From Dioscorea cayenensis subsp. rotundata (lineage: Eukaryota; Streptophyta; Magnoliopsida; Dioscoreales; Dioscoreaceae): a stretch of DNA of 64,000 nucleotides. A program made the translations under genes and the position numbers. The DNA lies in contig NC_052481.1 of NCBI RefSeq assembly GCF_009730915.1, positions 1,178,001-1,242,000 of the forward strand, written 5' to 3'. This document shows, in pieces, positions 1 through 10,347 of this stretch; positions within the stretch are counted from its first letter, which is position 1; each line of letters opens with the position of its first letter. Below the pieces are notes generated by a model. It ran no database searches and was not told the DNA's origin. It saw only the letters and a program-made list of their open reading frames with translations.

Positions 1-46
1 TGATTGCAAGACCAGTTTCTCTGTTTATAATTGATAATATACTTAC

Positions 47-751
47 TAACAAAGATGCCACATGGTTCCATATAGTCATCATCCTTCTGCAATATAATGA
101 TCTGATTTCCAACTGCTACAGCAACATGCTCACCACCGGGCGACACAAAAAGAGAGAACCTTCTCTTCAATGTCCTTGGTTTCTTATAACCACCCAACTT
201 CTTTCTGAATTGTTTTAAACCTTCATCAGGCAATGAGGAATCAGCAATTCCACTTTCATTATACAAAACAAGAAAAATGAAGTTCCACACACAGGGAATA
301 TAACACGGAATTATAACAATGATTCAATAGTACAGTGTTTTGCCCTAAAAACAAGATTAACTCCACATCTAGCAACATAGGCATCAAAATTTCAAGAAAA
401 AAGCAATTAGCATGATTTACACAAACAATAACCAAATTCCAAGAAATAGAAAAACATATGATTTGCTAAACAAGACAAATAGGAAGGACAAAACTACATT
501 ACTGATACCTTGAAGTGAGAGATAGGATCGAAAACCGCCCGTCGACACCACGCTAACCTAGATTTGGAGAAAAAAGCAAAATCTAAACTAAAATTCTTCC
601 AAAAAAAAAACAAAATCTAGTAGAGAACGACTGAACGAGTTGAAGAATTAAAGACCGAATCCTGGGATGAATCGGGGGTCACGGATCTCCTCGCATGATG
701 ACGGATCTCGTAGAGCACCTCCTCCACCTTCTCCTCCTTCACTGATTCCAT
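47..751 (-). CDS. MIP2: MIP2/NBAS-like vesicle-tethering protein, N-terminal exons (partial)
   Basis: Three exons can be read: 751-656, 552-509 and 252-47, all with GT-AG borders and compatible phases (0, then 2), ending in phase 1 at a GTAAGT donor (46-41); the rest lies beyond the window edge. The start ATG at 751 opens with MESVKEEKVEEVLYEIRHHA, which resembles the start of plant MAG2-INTERACTING PROTEIN 2. Exon 3 reads SLPDEGLKQFRKK, then SLFVSPGGEHVAVAVGNQI and ILQKDDDYMEPCGIF, the first strand of the NBAS-type beta-propeller. In plants the family belongs to the Dsl1-like/NRZ complex that tethers Golgi-to-ER vesicles through MAG2. The exon 1 donor is the least certain border. Family assignment rests on remembered motifs, not a search. 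Confidence 0.75.
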
Positions 752-810
752 TGCTCCGCTTGCGATTCTCTGGAAGAGCCGTCTATCGAGGCTCGAGCAT
801 GAGAGTTCTC

Positions 811-812
<2 letters not shown>

Positions 813-841
<29 letters not shown>
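813..841. repeat. (GA)n microsatellite in the MIP2 5' leader/promoter
   Basis: An uninterrupted GA run sits about 60-90 bases upstream of the MIP2 start; on the gene's strand it is a CT run. Pyrimidine tracts here are common in plant 5' leaders. No function is shown. Confidence 0.85.
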
Positions 842-846
<5 letters not shown>

Positions 847-1779
847 GGGTGGAGTTAGCGTGCAGGAGAAGCAAAGCCGCTAACGGGTTGAGTTCGGGAC
901 GGGTCAAAGTGAATCGGATCCGAAGTTTGGATCCAATATTCCAATGTTGAGCTTAACGGGTCGGATCTGCTGAGCTTCGATTTATTAACAAGTTGATAAT
1001 TTAAAACTAAATACTATAAAACAATTTATAATAAATGAGCTTATGTATACCCGTATACATGCAGCTACATATATAATAAAAAAACTTGATAAATAATAAT
1101 TTTTTTCAAGGTGAAAGAATTCACAATTCATTAAAACTACAAAAGAAGGACAAAGGTTAAAAACATAACACAATCCAAAAATATGAAAAAAGGAAAAAAA
1201 ACGTGGGGTAGGTCCAGCGAAAGTAGAAGCAACCAAGGCTGTTTATTTGGATTAAAATGAGGAAAAATAAAAAGGATGTATGACTTATTTCTATTTTTGA
1301 TATTTATTCATTTTAAAGTGGATTTTGAATTAAACTTATTTCACCATTTTTTTCTACTAAATGGTGGAAAGTGAATTAATATATAAAAACTAATAAATTT
1401 TTCGATTTTATTCTCGCTTTTTAACAAATGAACACCAGAAGTACGAAAAATGATATCACTTCCCACGTTTACATACTTCTTTCATTTTTTCAAAAAAAAA
1501 AATTACTTCTAAGCATAAATAGAAAAAAACATAAATTCACAATATAAATAAAAATTTATAAATATAATTAAAAAAACCCTCTCTATAAGTAAATTTATTA
1601 ATGAATAAGAAGTCAAAAACAGCCTAGATCAAACTGGAAGTCGTAATCTGTAACACTAAACCAATCAATCAAAATACAACAAATTTTTGGACTCAAGCAC
1701 AAATATCATCAAAACCATCCAAATGCAAGCATTTCCCAAAATAAAAAATAATAATAAAAAAAAACCACAATGACGAATG
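842..1779. other. Intergenic, MIP2 promoter side
   Basis: Starts moderately GC-rich just upstream of MIP2 and becomes strongly AT-rich from about 980. No convincing ORF or RNA gene seen. Confidence 0.6.
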
Positions 1780-2042
1780 CTCACAGAAAGCCAAAACCAA
1801 GGACCCAATATAAATAGTTTGGAAGTAAGTGAAAATTCATACATACATAAAAATCACAACAGATATAAAAAAGATATTTTACAGGGTCCTATCTACAAAC
1901 TATACCTCCCACACACACTGCTCACATAAAGCCAAAAACCAGGGACTCGAATGAAAATACATAAATAATTTAGACGTAAGTAAAAACTCGTACATAAAAA
2001 TCACAACAAATAAATAAGATATTTTACAGGGGTGTATCTAAA
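1780..2042. repeat. Diverged direct repeat, period about 141 bp
   Basis: Two copies beginning at 1780 and 1921 share the order CTCACAnAAAGCCAAAA, GTAAGTnAAAA, ACATAAAAATCACAACA and AAGATATTTTACAGGG with small indels. The second copy ends close to the ATL gene's 3' end and so may lie in its 3' region. Confidence 0.7.
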
Positions 2043-2137
2043 AAGAAATTAAAAAAATAAATAAAAATAAAAAGAAAAAGAAAAAGAAAACCCTCGTCTC
2101 GAGAAGCATCAACGCCCATCCAAACCCTAAACCCTCC

Positions 2138-2662
2138 TCACGGCTCCGGCTGGCCGGCGCCGGCGCCGGCACTGGAGCCACCGCCGAAAGCGGCGCGGCA
2201 AGTAGGGCAGGAAGGCTTGGAAGCGAGCCAAGCATCAATGCACTTAACGTGGAAGCCATGGCCGCAAGAAGGGAGAACACGGACGCGATCGCCGGCGGCG
2301 AAGTCGGAGAGGCAAATGGCGCAATCGGAGCTAGCGCCGGCCATCTTGGTGGAAGGAGAGAAGAGGAGAGCAGGTGGGGGATCAACGGGGAGAGATTTGA
2401 TTGGTTTAATTTGATGGCGAAGGCGGCGGAGGAGGAAACGAAGGAAAGCTTGGAAGAAGAAAAGGGCGGTGATGACGGCGGCGATGAGGGTTATGAGGAT
2501 GATGGCGGCTTTTGCATCGAAGTCTCTTGTGGTTGTGTATGGGCCCCACTCGTTTTCCGATGAGAAGGTTGGTGGCGGAGAAGAAGGCGAAGGTGGTGGT
2601 GGTGGTGTTATCATGGCGGTGGTGGTGAGTGGGTGGAGATGGAGAAGAAGAAGGGTTTTCAT
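2138..2662 (-). CDS. ATL-type RING-H2 finger E3 ubiquitin ligase
   Basis: Intronless 174-residue ORF with classic ATL layout. A short N-terminal region with a Pro-rich stretch is followed by a membrane segment near residues 53-76 ([19 protein letters not shown]), a basic stop-transfer ([12 protein letters not shown]), and a RING-H2 finger at roughly 115-157. The finger reads CAICLSDF, then [17 protein letters not shown], then CPTC, giving C-x2-C, C-x-H-x2-H-x2-C and C-x2-C zinc ligands with the Pro/Trp features expected for E2 contact. ATL proteins are membrane-anchored E3 ligases, often intronless and stress-responsive. A second in-frame Met (residue 17, just before the Pro run) could be the real start. 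The target substrate cannot be inferred. Confidence 0.9.
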   Translation of the reverse strand: MKTLLLLHLHPLTTTAMITPPPPPSPSSPPPTFSSENEWGPYTTTRDFDAKAAIILITLIAAVITALFFFQAFLRFLLRRLRHQIKPIKSLPVDPPPALLFSPSTKMAGASSDCAICLSDFAAGDRVRVLPSCGHGFHVKCIDAWLASKPSCPTCRAAFGGGSSAGAGAGQPEP

Positions 2663-3880
2663 TGTTAGGGTTTTTATAATTATAATTATTATTATTATTT
2701 TTTTATGTTTGATATATATATATATATATAAGCTTGCGTGAATTGGGTTGCTTGTTCTTTCACGTCTTGATAATTATGAAATAAATATTTGGGAAATGTT
2801 GGAAATTTGGTTTTTAAAAATAATAATAATTTTTGTTTTTTTCTGGAAATAGAAATTTGGTGTTTTTGTAGAAATTTACAGATTAAAAAAAAAAAGAAGA
2901 AGAATGTATGTGGATGGCAGCTATATGATTATATCACCATGAATGTAGTTGCTATTTGTTAAGCGGTTTTAAAAAATATATATATATAATATTAAAAATA
3001 TTAAAAATTAAAATAATAATAATAATAATTTGTCAACTTAGGTAGCATAAATTTTGGTATGCACATGACACGTACAATGGCAAGGGAGTAAAAATGTGCT
3101 TTCTTTTTAATTCAAAATCTTAAATTATAAGTTTAGAATTATTTTATTATTTTGGTATATTTTGAGATTTTTTTTATTTCATGAGTTATTTATGATTTTC
3201 AATGTATCAAGAGAAAACAGATAAGAGATCCCTCCGATTTTTTTCTAATGTTATTTAAATCATTTATTTTTAAATCTAAATTCATATAAAATTAATAAAT
3301 TGTTCTTAATTTTTCTGACTAGCACCCCATTGGCTACGTGAGCTCTAGTACTGGTGATGTTATGGCATTTTTTTTGTATTATTGAAATTTACTAAAATAA
3401 TCAAAATTTTAAAATAAATAAATAAATAATGAGGCTGAAAAATAATTAAAAAAAAAAACAAAAGGACTGAACTGATAGGTAATTTTATAATTTTATTAAT
3501 TTAAACAAATATCAAAACCTTTGCAAAGGGGAAAAAATAATTTAGCCATTTAATGATTGAATGATGTGTCACTTTTATCATTGTCTTGTACTGAAGAATA
3601 TATAAGCAAAAGGGAAGTAAAGGAAAGGAAAAGACCACCATGTTTATCCCATTTAAGCCGATTGATAATTAAGATATAAATGGTTGGGATATAAATAATG
3701 TGTGAGTGGAGTGATTGGTTTCTATTTAAATAAGCTAAAAAATTAAACATTGTTGATTTCACCTACTCTACATAGTTTTTGGATAAATCAATTTTTTTTT
3801 ACATAATATAGATAAATTTTGTGTCAAAAGCGTGCATAAGCGCAGAGTTAATTTCTCAATACATCCATACATTCACCCTA
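2663..3880. other. AT-rich intergenic, ATL promoter side
   Basis: Contains ATT, TA and AAT microsatellites (about 2680-2732, 2977-2990, 3010-3030) and no credible ORF. The first few hundred bases upstream of 2662 would hold the ATL promoter; no motif stands out. Confidence 0.55.
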
Positions 3881-4160
3881 TGTGAGATTAAGTATCGAAT
3901 CTATCTCTTCTGAAGAACACGAACATTATATACAAAAGACCCAATATCAATTAATCAAAAAGAGGTTACTCTGTATGAGATTAAGTATCGAATCTATCTC
4001 TTCTGGAGAACACGAACATTATATACAAAAGACCCAATATCAATTGATCAAAAAGAGATTATTTTATGTGAGATTAAGTATCGAATTTATCTCCTCTGGA
4101 GAACACGAACATTATATACAAAAGACCCATGATCAAAAAGATGTTATTAGGTATGACAAC
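3881..4160. repeat. 93-bp tandem repeat, three copies
   Basis: Copies start at 3881, 3974 and 4067, each opening with a GAGATTAAGTATCGAAT-type block. Copies 1 and 2 are nearly identical; copy 3 lacks about 10 bases near its end and degrades after about 4150. Because 93 is a multiple of three, one frame stays open across all copies and gives a 31-residue protein repeat. I treat that as a by-product of the period, not as a gene. Confidence 0.9.
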
Positions 4161-4691
4161 TATTCGCCATTTACTATCATCAATGAATATTTTTTTAAAA
4201 AATATAATTAATGTAATATGTGACAACATTACAAAGAAAGTAATTATGATCATGATTTTCATTCAACCTATAAATTTTGGTAACTTGCTTTTGCATAAAA
4301 TGTCATTTTTTTTAAATTAAGATGCATGGTTGAATTCCTGTGAATATTCTCATTGGCCATTTAGTTAAATAATGTTTTACAAATAATTAAGTAATGAGAG
4401 ACTTTCATTTATTATTGATCCAAAAAAAATTTTATTAAGCCAACATTGATCACACATTACAACACATCATTTTTTACTTTTATGATTTATTTTTTTAACA
4501 AATGTGAACAAACTACGTTAGAGACATACAATTACTTTGCTTGTTTTATTATTTTTGACAGATGTGGCAAACTATTTTAGTAAGGACATAAATACACTAT
4601 GCAGATAATCAGTGCCAATAATAGATCAAGAGATAATTATCGTTTTTGTGATTTATTATAAAAACTCAAAGTTGTTTCTTTATTATTTTTT

Positions 4692-4752
<61 letters not shown>

Positions 4753-4966
4753 GAGTTAATAGATATATAATTCGTGTGTGCGTCTGTGTGTACATATATA
4801 TATATATCATTCTTAAGCCTCATCCAACAGATGTGGGCGCACTCTCAGTTTATGGCCCAAAAACAGAAAAGTTTCATGGGCCGGCCCATCTACAAAAATT
4901 GGATTTATTATTTATTTGATATTTTTTAAAAACTGGACTTTTGGCACATATACACCAATAAAATAA
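4161..4966. other. AT-rich intergenic with (AT)n microsatellite
   Basis: A long AT dinucleotide run occupies about 4694-4750 with a shorter one at 4795-4807. No gene seen. Confidence 0.7.
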
Positions 4967-5092
4967 AGGGAAAATTACTGTTCACCCCTCGTAATTTTCA
5001 AAACTTCCCAAAAATCCCCTCCAACTTTTGCACACCCCAGGACTACAGTTATATTTTACATTCCTTTAACCCCCACGGTAGTAAGTTGAAGT

Positions 5093-5600
5093 GTGTCCCA
5101 TGATATGAAATTTCTTTTTGCCGCTTGCAAAAGGAGGAGAAAAAAATGGCGCCCCAATCACATCATGTCCGAACTTTATACATATTTTTTTCCAACGCCT
5201 CCCCGCTTGCTTTTTTTCTCAAAACAAAGTTTAGGGTGCTCATATCTTGTTCTTCTTGTTCTTGTTCTTATTCTTGTTCTTCTTTTTCTTCTTCTCATTT
5301 GTTGTACTCAATTTTAGCTCTTCGATTAAATTATGGAGAGTTTTTTTGTCTTGCCGCCATTGCCACCCCTTCCGGTCCGCAAGTTGTGTTATAGCCATTA
5401 CCACGCTCGGTCACAATCGCAGATCGTCGTAATGAATCATTGCCGAGTAGGCATTGTGTATATACTTGTTAGTATTGTTTAAATATTGAACTTTAGATTT
5501 ACATATATCTGTTATTGGTTAAATATTGGCTTCTATGTTTAAATGTTTTCTTTTATCGTTTAAACTGTATTTTTATCCGCTTAAAATATACAACGCGATG
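5093..5600 (+). pseudogene. Internally deleted transposase copy (5' end joined to 3' end)
   Basis: The segment 5100-5345 resembles the 5' leader of the main transposase (6800-7050): an ATTTCnnTTTTTGCC block, a CGCCCnAATCACATCA block, a pyrimidine/TTCTTC tract, then ATGGAGAnTTTTT. Shortly after (5370-5460) it resembles the transposase 3' end, GGTCACAATCG...GATC...GTAATGAA...TAGGCATTGT, which encodes the GHNRR zinc-knuckle remnant. The whole catalytic middle is missing. This fits an internal deletion derivative or a partial duplication inside the element. Confidence 0.5.
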
Positions 5601-7025
5601 GTGGCGGTCGGTCTCCAGCGTATTAATGTACGCTTGGTTACCCAAGCGTTTCCATCGCTCAGTCGCACATAAAAATCGGAAGTCAAGCGGCAGCAGTCGT
5701 TGGGTTTCCTAGAGATAAATGGGAATGAAGAACCATTTCGTTGAACATACTCTACTGGAGCAACCACTCCTCTTCCTCTTCCTCTTCCTCTTCTTCTTAT
5801 GTGATGGTCATCCTGTCGAGTCGAACATTCAGGTGTTCATGACATTCATTGCCATTCAAACCACATTTTTAGATCATAGACTTTTTACGGGATGTGTCAT
5901 GATTTTTTCCTCTTGTCATCCCTAACATACTGTAGGGTGAAAACTTTCTTTTCTTGCCCAAGTCGAAATGCTCGCCTTCTTGCTCTCACTCTACGGGTAA
6001 GTAATGGCGAAGTGCGTTTCACTGGGTCAAGAAAAGAAAGTTTCACTACTAAGTTGATTCGTGATGATTACCGGAAGAAGGTTCATCACATATCCTTTAA
6101 AAAGAACTCGATCAATAAAAATATGGTCTTCTGCGCGATGAGTGTTGTGGACAACCGTGATTCACCGAAAGTACTTGATCTATAAAAGCAATGATCGTCC
6201 AGTGATGGTTACGTCGATGCGTTAAACGAGAGTTTGAAGCTTAAGCAGGAGAATTTTTGTATTGTCTTACATTCTATTTTTTTATCGAGATTTGTATTTT
6301 TAAGTGATGGTCATCTGTAATTACGCTGATATTTAATAATAAAATGAATGTTGTATTGTATTATATTAAATGTATTTTTATCAGAGATTCGTATTTTAAG
6401 TACATTTCATTGTAATTACGTTGATACTTCATAAGAAAATGTTAAACTGTAAAATGAAATTTAAACAGGACAAAATAAGTTAATATTGAATAAGAATGTT
6501 ATCAGAGATTTGTATTTTCAAATTTAAACAGAGACATACAAAGAACGGCATTGTAAACAATACAAACAGTTATACAATAATCGATTTACTCTTTAAACAA
6601 TGACAACGGTGTTTAATCACATACATAAAGATGTTTAAACGGTTTACATATTATTTACATTATATAGACTTTAGTTAAAAAGTAAACCGTTATTTTAAAC
6701 ACTATATGTATCTGTTTAAACATAAAAAGCTTGACGTTTAAACAGAGACTCATGTTGAGGTGAGAACTTTCATTCGAGCGATGACAATATGTCTTACTCG
6801 TGACATTGACATATATTTCCCTTTTTGCCCTTGGGATGGAAGGAAAAATACCGCCCAATCACATCACATCACGTCTAGTCTACCCTTCATACATACAACT
6901 GTGCACTTTTTTGTTTGCCTATCTGACTGCTGTTTGTTGTTTACATCTTCTTTTTCTTCTTCTTCGTCTTCTTTTTGTTCTTCATTTCATTTGGTTCGTA
7001 CGATTTGGTTTTCGGCCGGTATATT
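5601..7025. other. MULE interior, unassigned, plus transposase leader
   Basis: 5600-6200 has mixed-composition coding-like pieces with no recognised domain; 6200-6770 is AT-rich with many TTTAAAC-type motifs; 6800-7025 is the pyrimidine-rich leader of the transposase. I see no intact gene. Confidence 0.5.
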
Positions 7026-9581
7026 ATGGAGAATTTTTGCGGTATTGCTAGATTCAACGTGGAGGAAGAGTCGTCGATGTTCACGGCTCGCGACTTCTGG
7101 GAGTTGGTGTTAGCTGAGATACGTGAGCGATGGGGTCTCGAAGTTTTTCCCTTGTCGAGGTGAAGTTTATCACACCAGTATGGATATAAAAGCGGTTTGT
7201 CTAATAGAAAAAGCGATGTTGACTTCCAAATGACGTGTCACGTGCACTTCATCTTCAAATGCGGTGTAGTTGATCTTGTTGTCGAGCATGACAGTATAGC
7301 GCCATTGCGGAATCCTAATGAAAAATGAGTTCTACTCGTTGTAAGTTCATTCTCTTTTATTCGATCCATAGTATGGGTTCATTATTGTTTAAATATGTCG
7401 ACATCGCTAACATATCTGTACTAGTCGCTTTACGCTAATTGGTAACAGTTTAAGTATTTAATTTAACGTTTAAATATTGGCATTATCCCTTAAATATTAT
7501 ATTCTCGACTTAATATATTGATCTTTTCATTCGACTAAAGTGTTGGCGGGGAATTGATTCTCGCGAGTGCTCCCGCTCAATCCCATGGCGACCTCGGACG
7601 GTGTGGGATGTCTTCCATCCTCGCCGACACCATTTTGAAGTGCTATCGTTGGATATTGGACAACGTTTTGACTGTGTGGAACATTTCAGGGACGTACTTC
7701 GAAATCATGCAATCAAACGGAATTTTGACTTCAAATTCATAAAGAACGAGAAACATCGGGTGACCGTGGAATCGCGCCCGATGGTTGTCGTTAGCGCCTT
7801 CATGCTTCAAAAAGAGTATAATAAAAATACTTTCGAATCAAGACAATCAACCCGTCACACACTTGCGGTGGTGGCATAGGTCTGGCTCACATCCGAAAAG
7901 CGTCCCAAAAATGGGTAAGCGCACGAGTGATTCGAAGCTCGAGGACGGACCTTAGTACAAGCCCATCGACATTCGAGAAGGACATGTTGCGGGAACATGG
8001 TGTCCACATACCATACAAGCAGGCTTGGTTGGGAAAAGAGCATGCCCGGGTGGTCCTCGACAGCAGTGACATCTCCAGCTACAACTGTTTGCTTTGGTAT
8101 GTGAATAAGGTGGCTGAGACAAATCCCGGCAGTGTTGCGATCGTGGAAAGGGACGGAGATCGCTTTTTGGGACGCATGCTCTTTTCTTTCAGTACAGTGT
8201 ATTGTGGGATTCAAGAGGGCTTCGCGGATCGCGTCTTTGTTTCTCGATGGTACCCACCTCCTTAGAAATATCGGGGTACACTCATCGGGTGCCACAGAAA
8301 GATGAAAAACAATGGTTTTTCCACGTCGCCTTCGGTATAGTCGACAACGAGACCGACGCCAATTGGACTTGGTTCATATCTAAGTTAGGCGATGCTTTAT
8401 ACGACGAAGGAGATTATAATGAAATAATTACCTTCGTGTCGATGCAGTCGAAGGGCCTCAGTAAACGCAATTGCGAGAGTCTTCCCTTCTTCGCCACACG
8501 CATACCGCCTTCGACATTTGGAGGCCAATTTTATGAAAGCCAATGTCAGACTTGGGAAGACATTGAAGGATGAGTGCTCGGGTCGATATGCTTCCGCATT
8601 GCGTGGCATCCACGGCTAAAAGATTTCGATGATACCGCTGAATGAACTCGCAGCCACATCACCCGAAGCTCATCACCGGTTGATTAATAAATCGGATATG
8701 GCACATTGGTCGAATTATCTCGCTCGTGAGGTGATCGTTGGGGTGAGATGTATTCAAATGTCGCGGAGTCGCTCAATGCTTGGATCAAAGAAGCTCGCCA
8801 TTTACCGTGGACTTAAAATGGTCGACTCCATAAGGTCTCGCGAATTTTTGATTTACACTTAACATTTCGTGTTACCCTTTTAAAAATGTTTTTTTATCTT
8901 TTGTTTAATTAGACTTCTCCGACATTAGATATTGATCTTATCGCTTTAACCTTTTGCAATAATGTTTAAAAAGGTTCACGCAATTATTTAACCATCACTA
9001 TCTTTGTTTAACGTTATTTGTAGGGTACAAGTTGATGCGCATGTTATGTAATCGGGCGTGAGCAAGCGAACAAATGGGAGACCCTACTTATGCCCGCAGT
9101 ACATACATTCGAAGGTAGAGATAATTGTCGAGGATAGCCAAAATCTTCGTGTTGGTCGTCAGTCTGGATGATTGTTACGAGTGATCGACTCAGTGCAAAG
9201 AATCTCGCTGAATCTTGCCATCGAACTTGTTCATGCCGAATGTGGCAAGTTTATGGTATCCCTTGCAAACACGCTTGCTACCGCAATAATGCGAGCAGAA
9301 CACCAACGCTCATCGATTTATTAGCGGCTACTTCACCGTCGACAATTACAAACCCAGGGCGATAAGGAAGCTATATTCCCCATACCCGACGATGCGAGGC
9401 CTTCAGACGGAAAATCGTGAACTTCGCTTGCATCGTCGACTGCGAGGAAGGCGACTGGGCGCCCCTAGAAGAAAGAGGATCGAGTCGCAAGAGTTTTGAT
9501 GTCCGCGAGTTACATCAGCATCTGCACGCCATGGATCCGGTCACAATCGTGAGATCTTGTAATGAAACTGTCACTAACTAG
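7026..9581 (+). pseudogene. MuDR-type MULE transposase, broken
   Basis: Domain remnants appear in the correct order across several frames. N-terminal MENFCGIARFNVEEE begins at 7026. The MuDR DNA-binding-like block reads IGQRFDCVEHFRDVLRNHAI and KFIKNEKHRVTVE (about 7650-7770). The region before the catalytic core reads LREHGVHIPYKQAWLGKEHA. The catalytic core has FLDGTHLLR (about 8238-8265, first Asp present) and FHVAFGIVDNETDANWTWF (about 8320-8375). The second acidic position is VSMQSKGL where relatives have VSDxSKGL. Then RLRHLEANFMKANVRLGKTL, a SWIM zinc finger CSCRMWQVYGIPCKHA (about 9230-9280), a basic tail and a zinc-knuckle remnant GHNR...RSCNE. Frame changes and stops separate the blocks and at least one intron-like AT-rich stretch (7380-7540, 8870-9030) interrupts them. 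Cut-and-paste transposition in the nucleus was its ancestral role. Confidence 0.85.
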
Positions 9582-10075
9582 GCATTGTAAATAAGTCGAC
9601 TTCTAAAGAGAAACAATTTGAATCGACTTCCAATTTTTTTCATATTTAAACTCTTATTCTTCACAATGTTATCCGTTTTTTAAACAGAGACAGTGTTCTG
9701 TTAAACAGGGAACCTGTAATTTTAAATGTTTCAAACTGATATTTAAACAATATATGGTAAAGTTAAATAATTAAAATGAAATGTAAACAATCACACTCCA
9801 TGGATCCCGGGTCAAAATCGTAGATCTTGTAAATGAAACTGTCACCGACTAGGCATCAGAATAAGCTCGACTTTCTAAAGAGAAACAATTTGAATCGATC
9901 GCCAATTTTTTTCATATATTTAAACTCTTATTCTTTCACAGATGTTATCAGTTATTTAAACAGAGACATTGTTACGTTAAATGTAGAACCTCGTAATTTT
10001 TAACTCGCTTCAAACCGATATTTAAACGATATATGGTAAAGTTAAATAAGTAAACCGAAATGTAAACAATCACAT
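9529..10075 (+). repeat. Tandem duplication of the transposase 3' end, period 269 bp
   Basis: Two copies start at CCATGGATCC (9529 and 9798). Both continue through the GATCTTGTAA and AGAAACAATTTGAATCGA blocks to TATATGGTAAAGTTAAATAA. The repeat carries the last transposase codons plus 3' flank. A weaker third relative is at about 5395-5600. Confidence 0.85.
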
Positions 10076-10347
10076 CTGCATAAATTGAAATGAAACCGAA
10101 TGGAATTTAACATGCTTTACAATTGAAAAATCAAACAAAATTTACATCGACATGTACAAGTCATGTTCAATGAAAAATGAAAAACAATGAATTGAATACA
10201 AGTCCTCTTCTCGAGAAAACAAAAATTTAACCCGCTTTGACGCACCCCCTTTCTCATGGACGCCGGGCCGCCCTCCCTCCTAAGTATGCGGGTAACATAC
10301 TTTAATCTCGTGGTAAGGGACGCTCGTCTCGCGGTAGCCGTAGCTTC

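Noticed and set aside
2038-2385. Ala/Pro-rich ORFs overlapping the RING-H2 gene in other frames
   Set aside because: Shadows of the GC-rich ATL coding sequence.
3882-4211. 109-residue ORF with 31-residue repeats
   Set aside because: Openness follows from the 93-bp period; no start context, domain or homologue recognised, and copy 3 decays.
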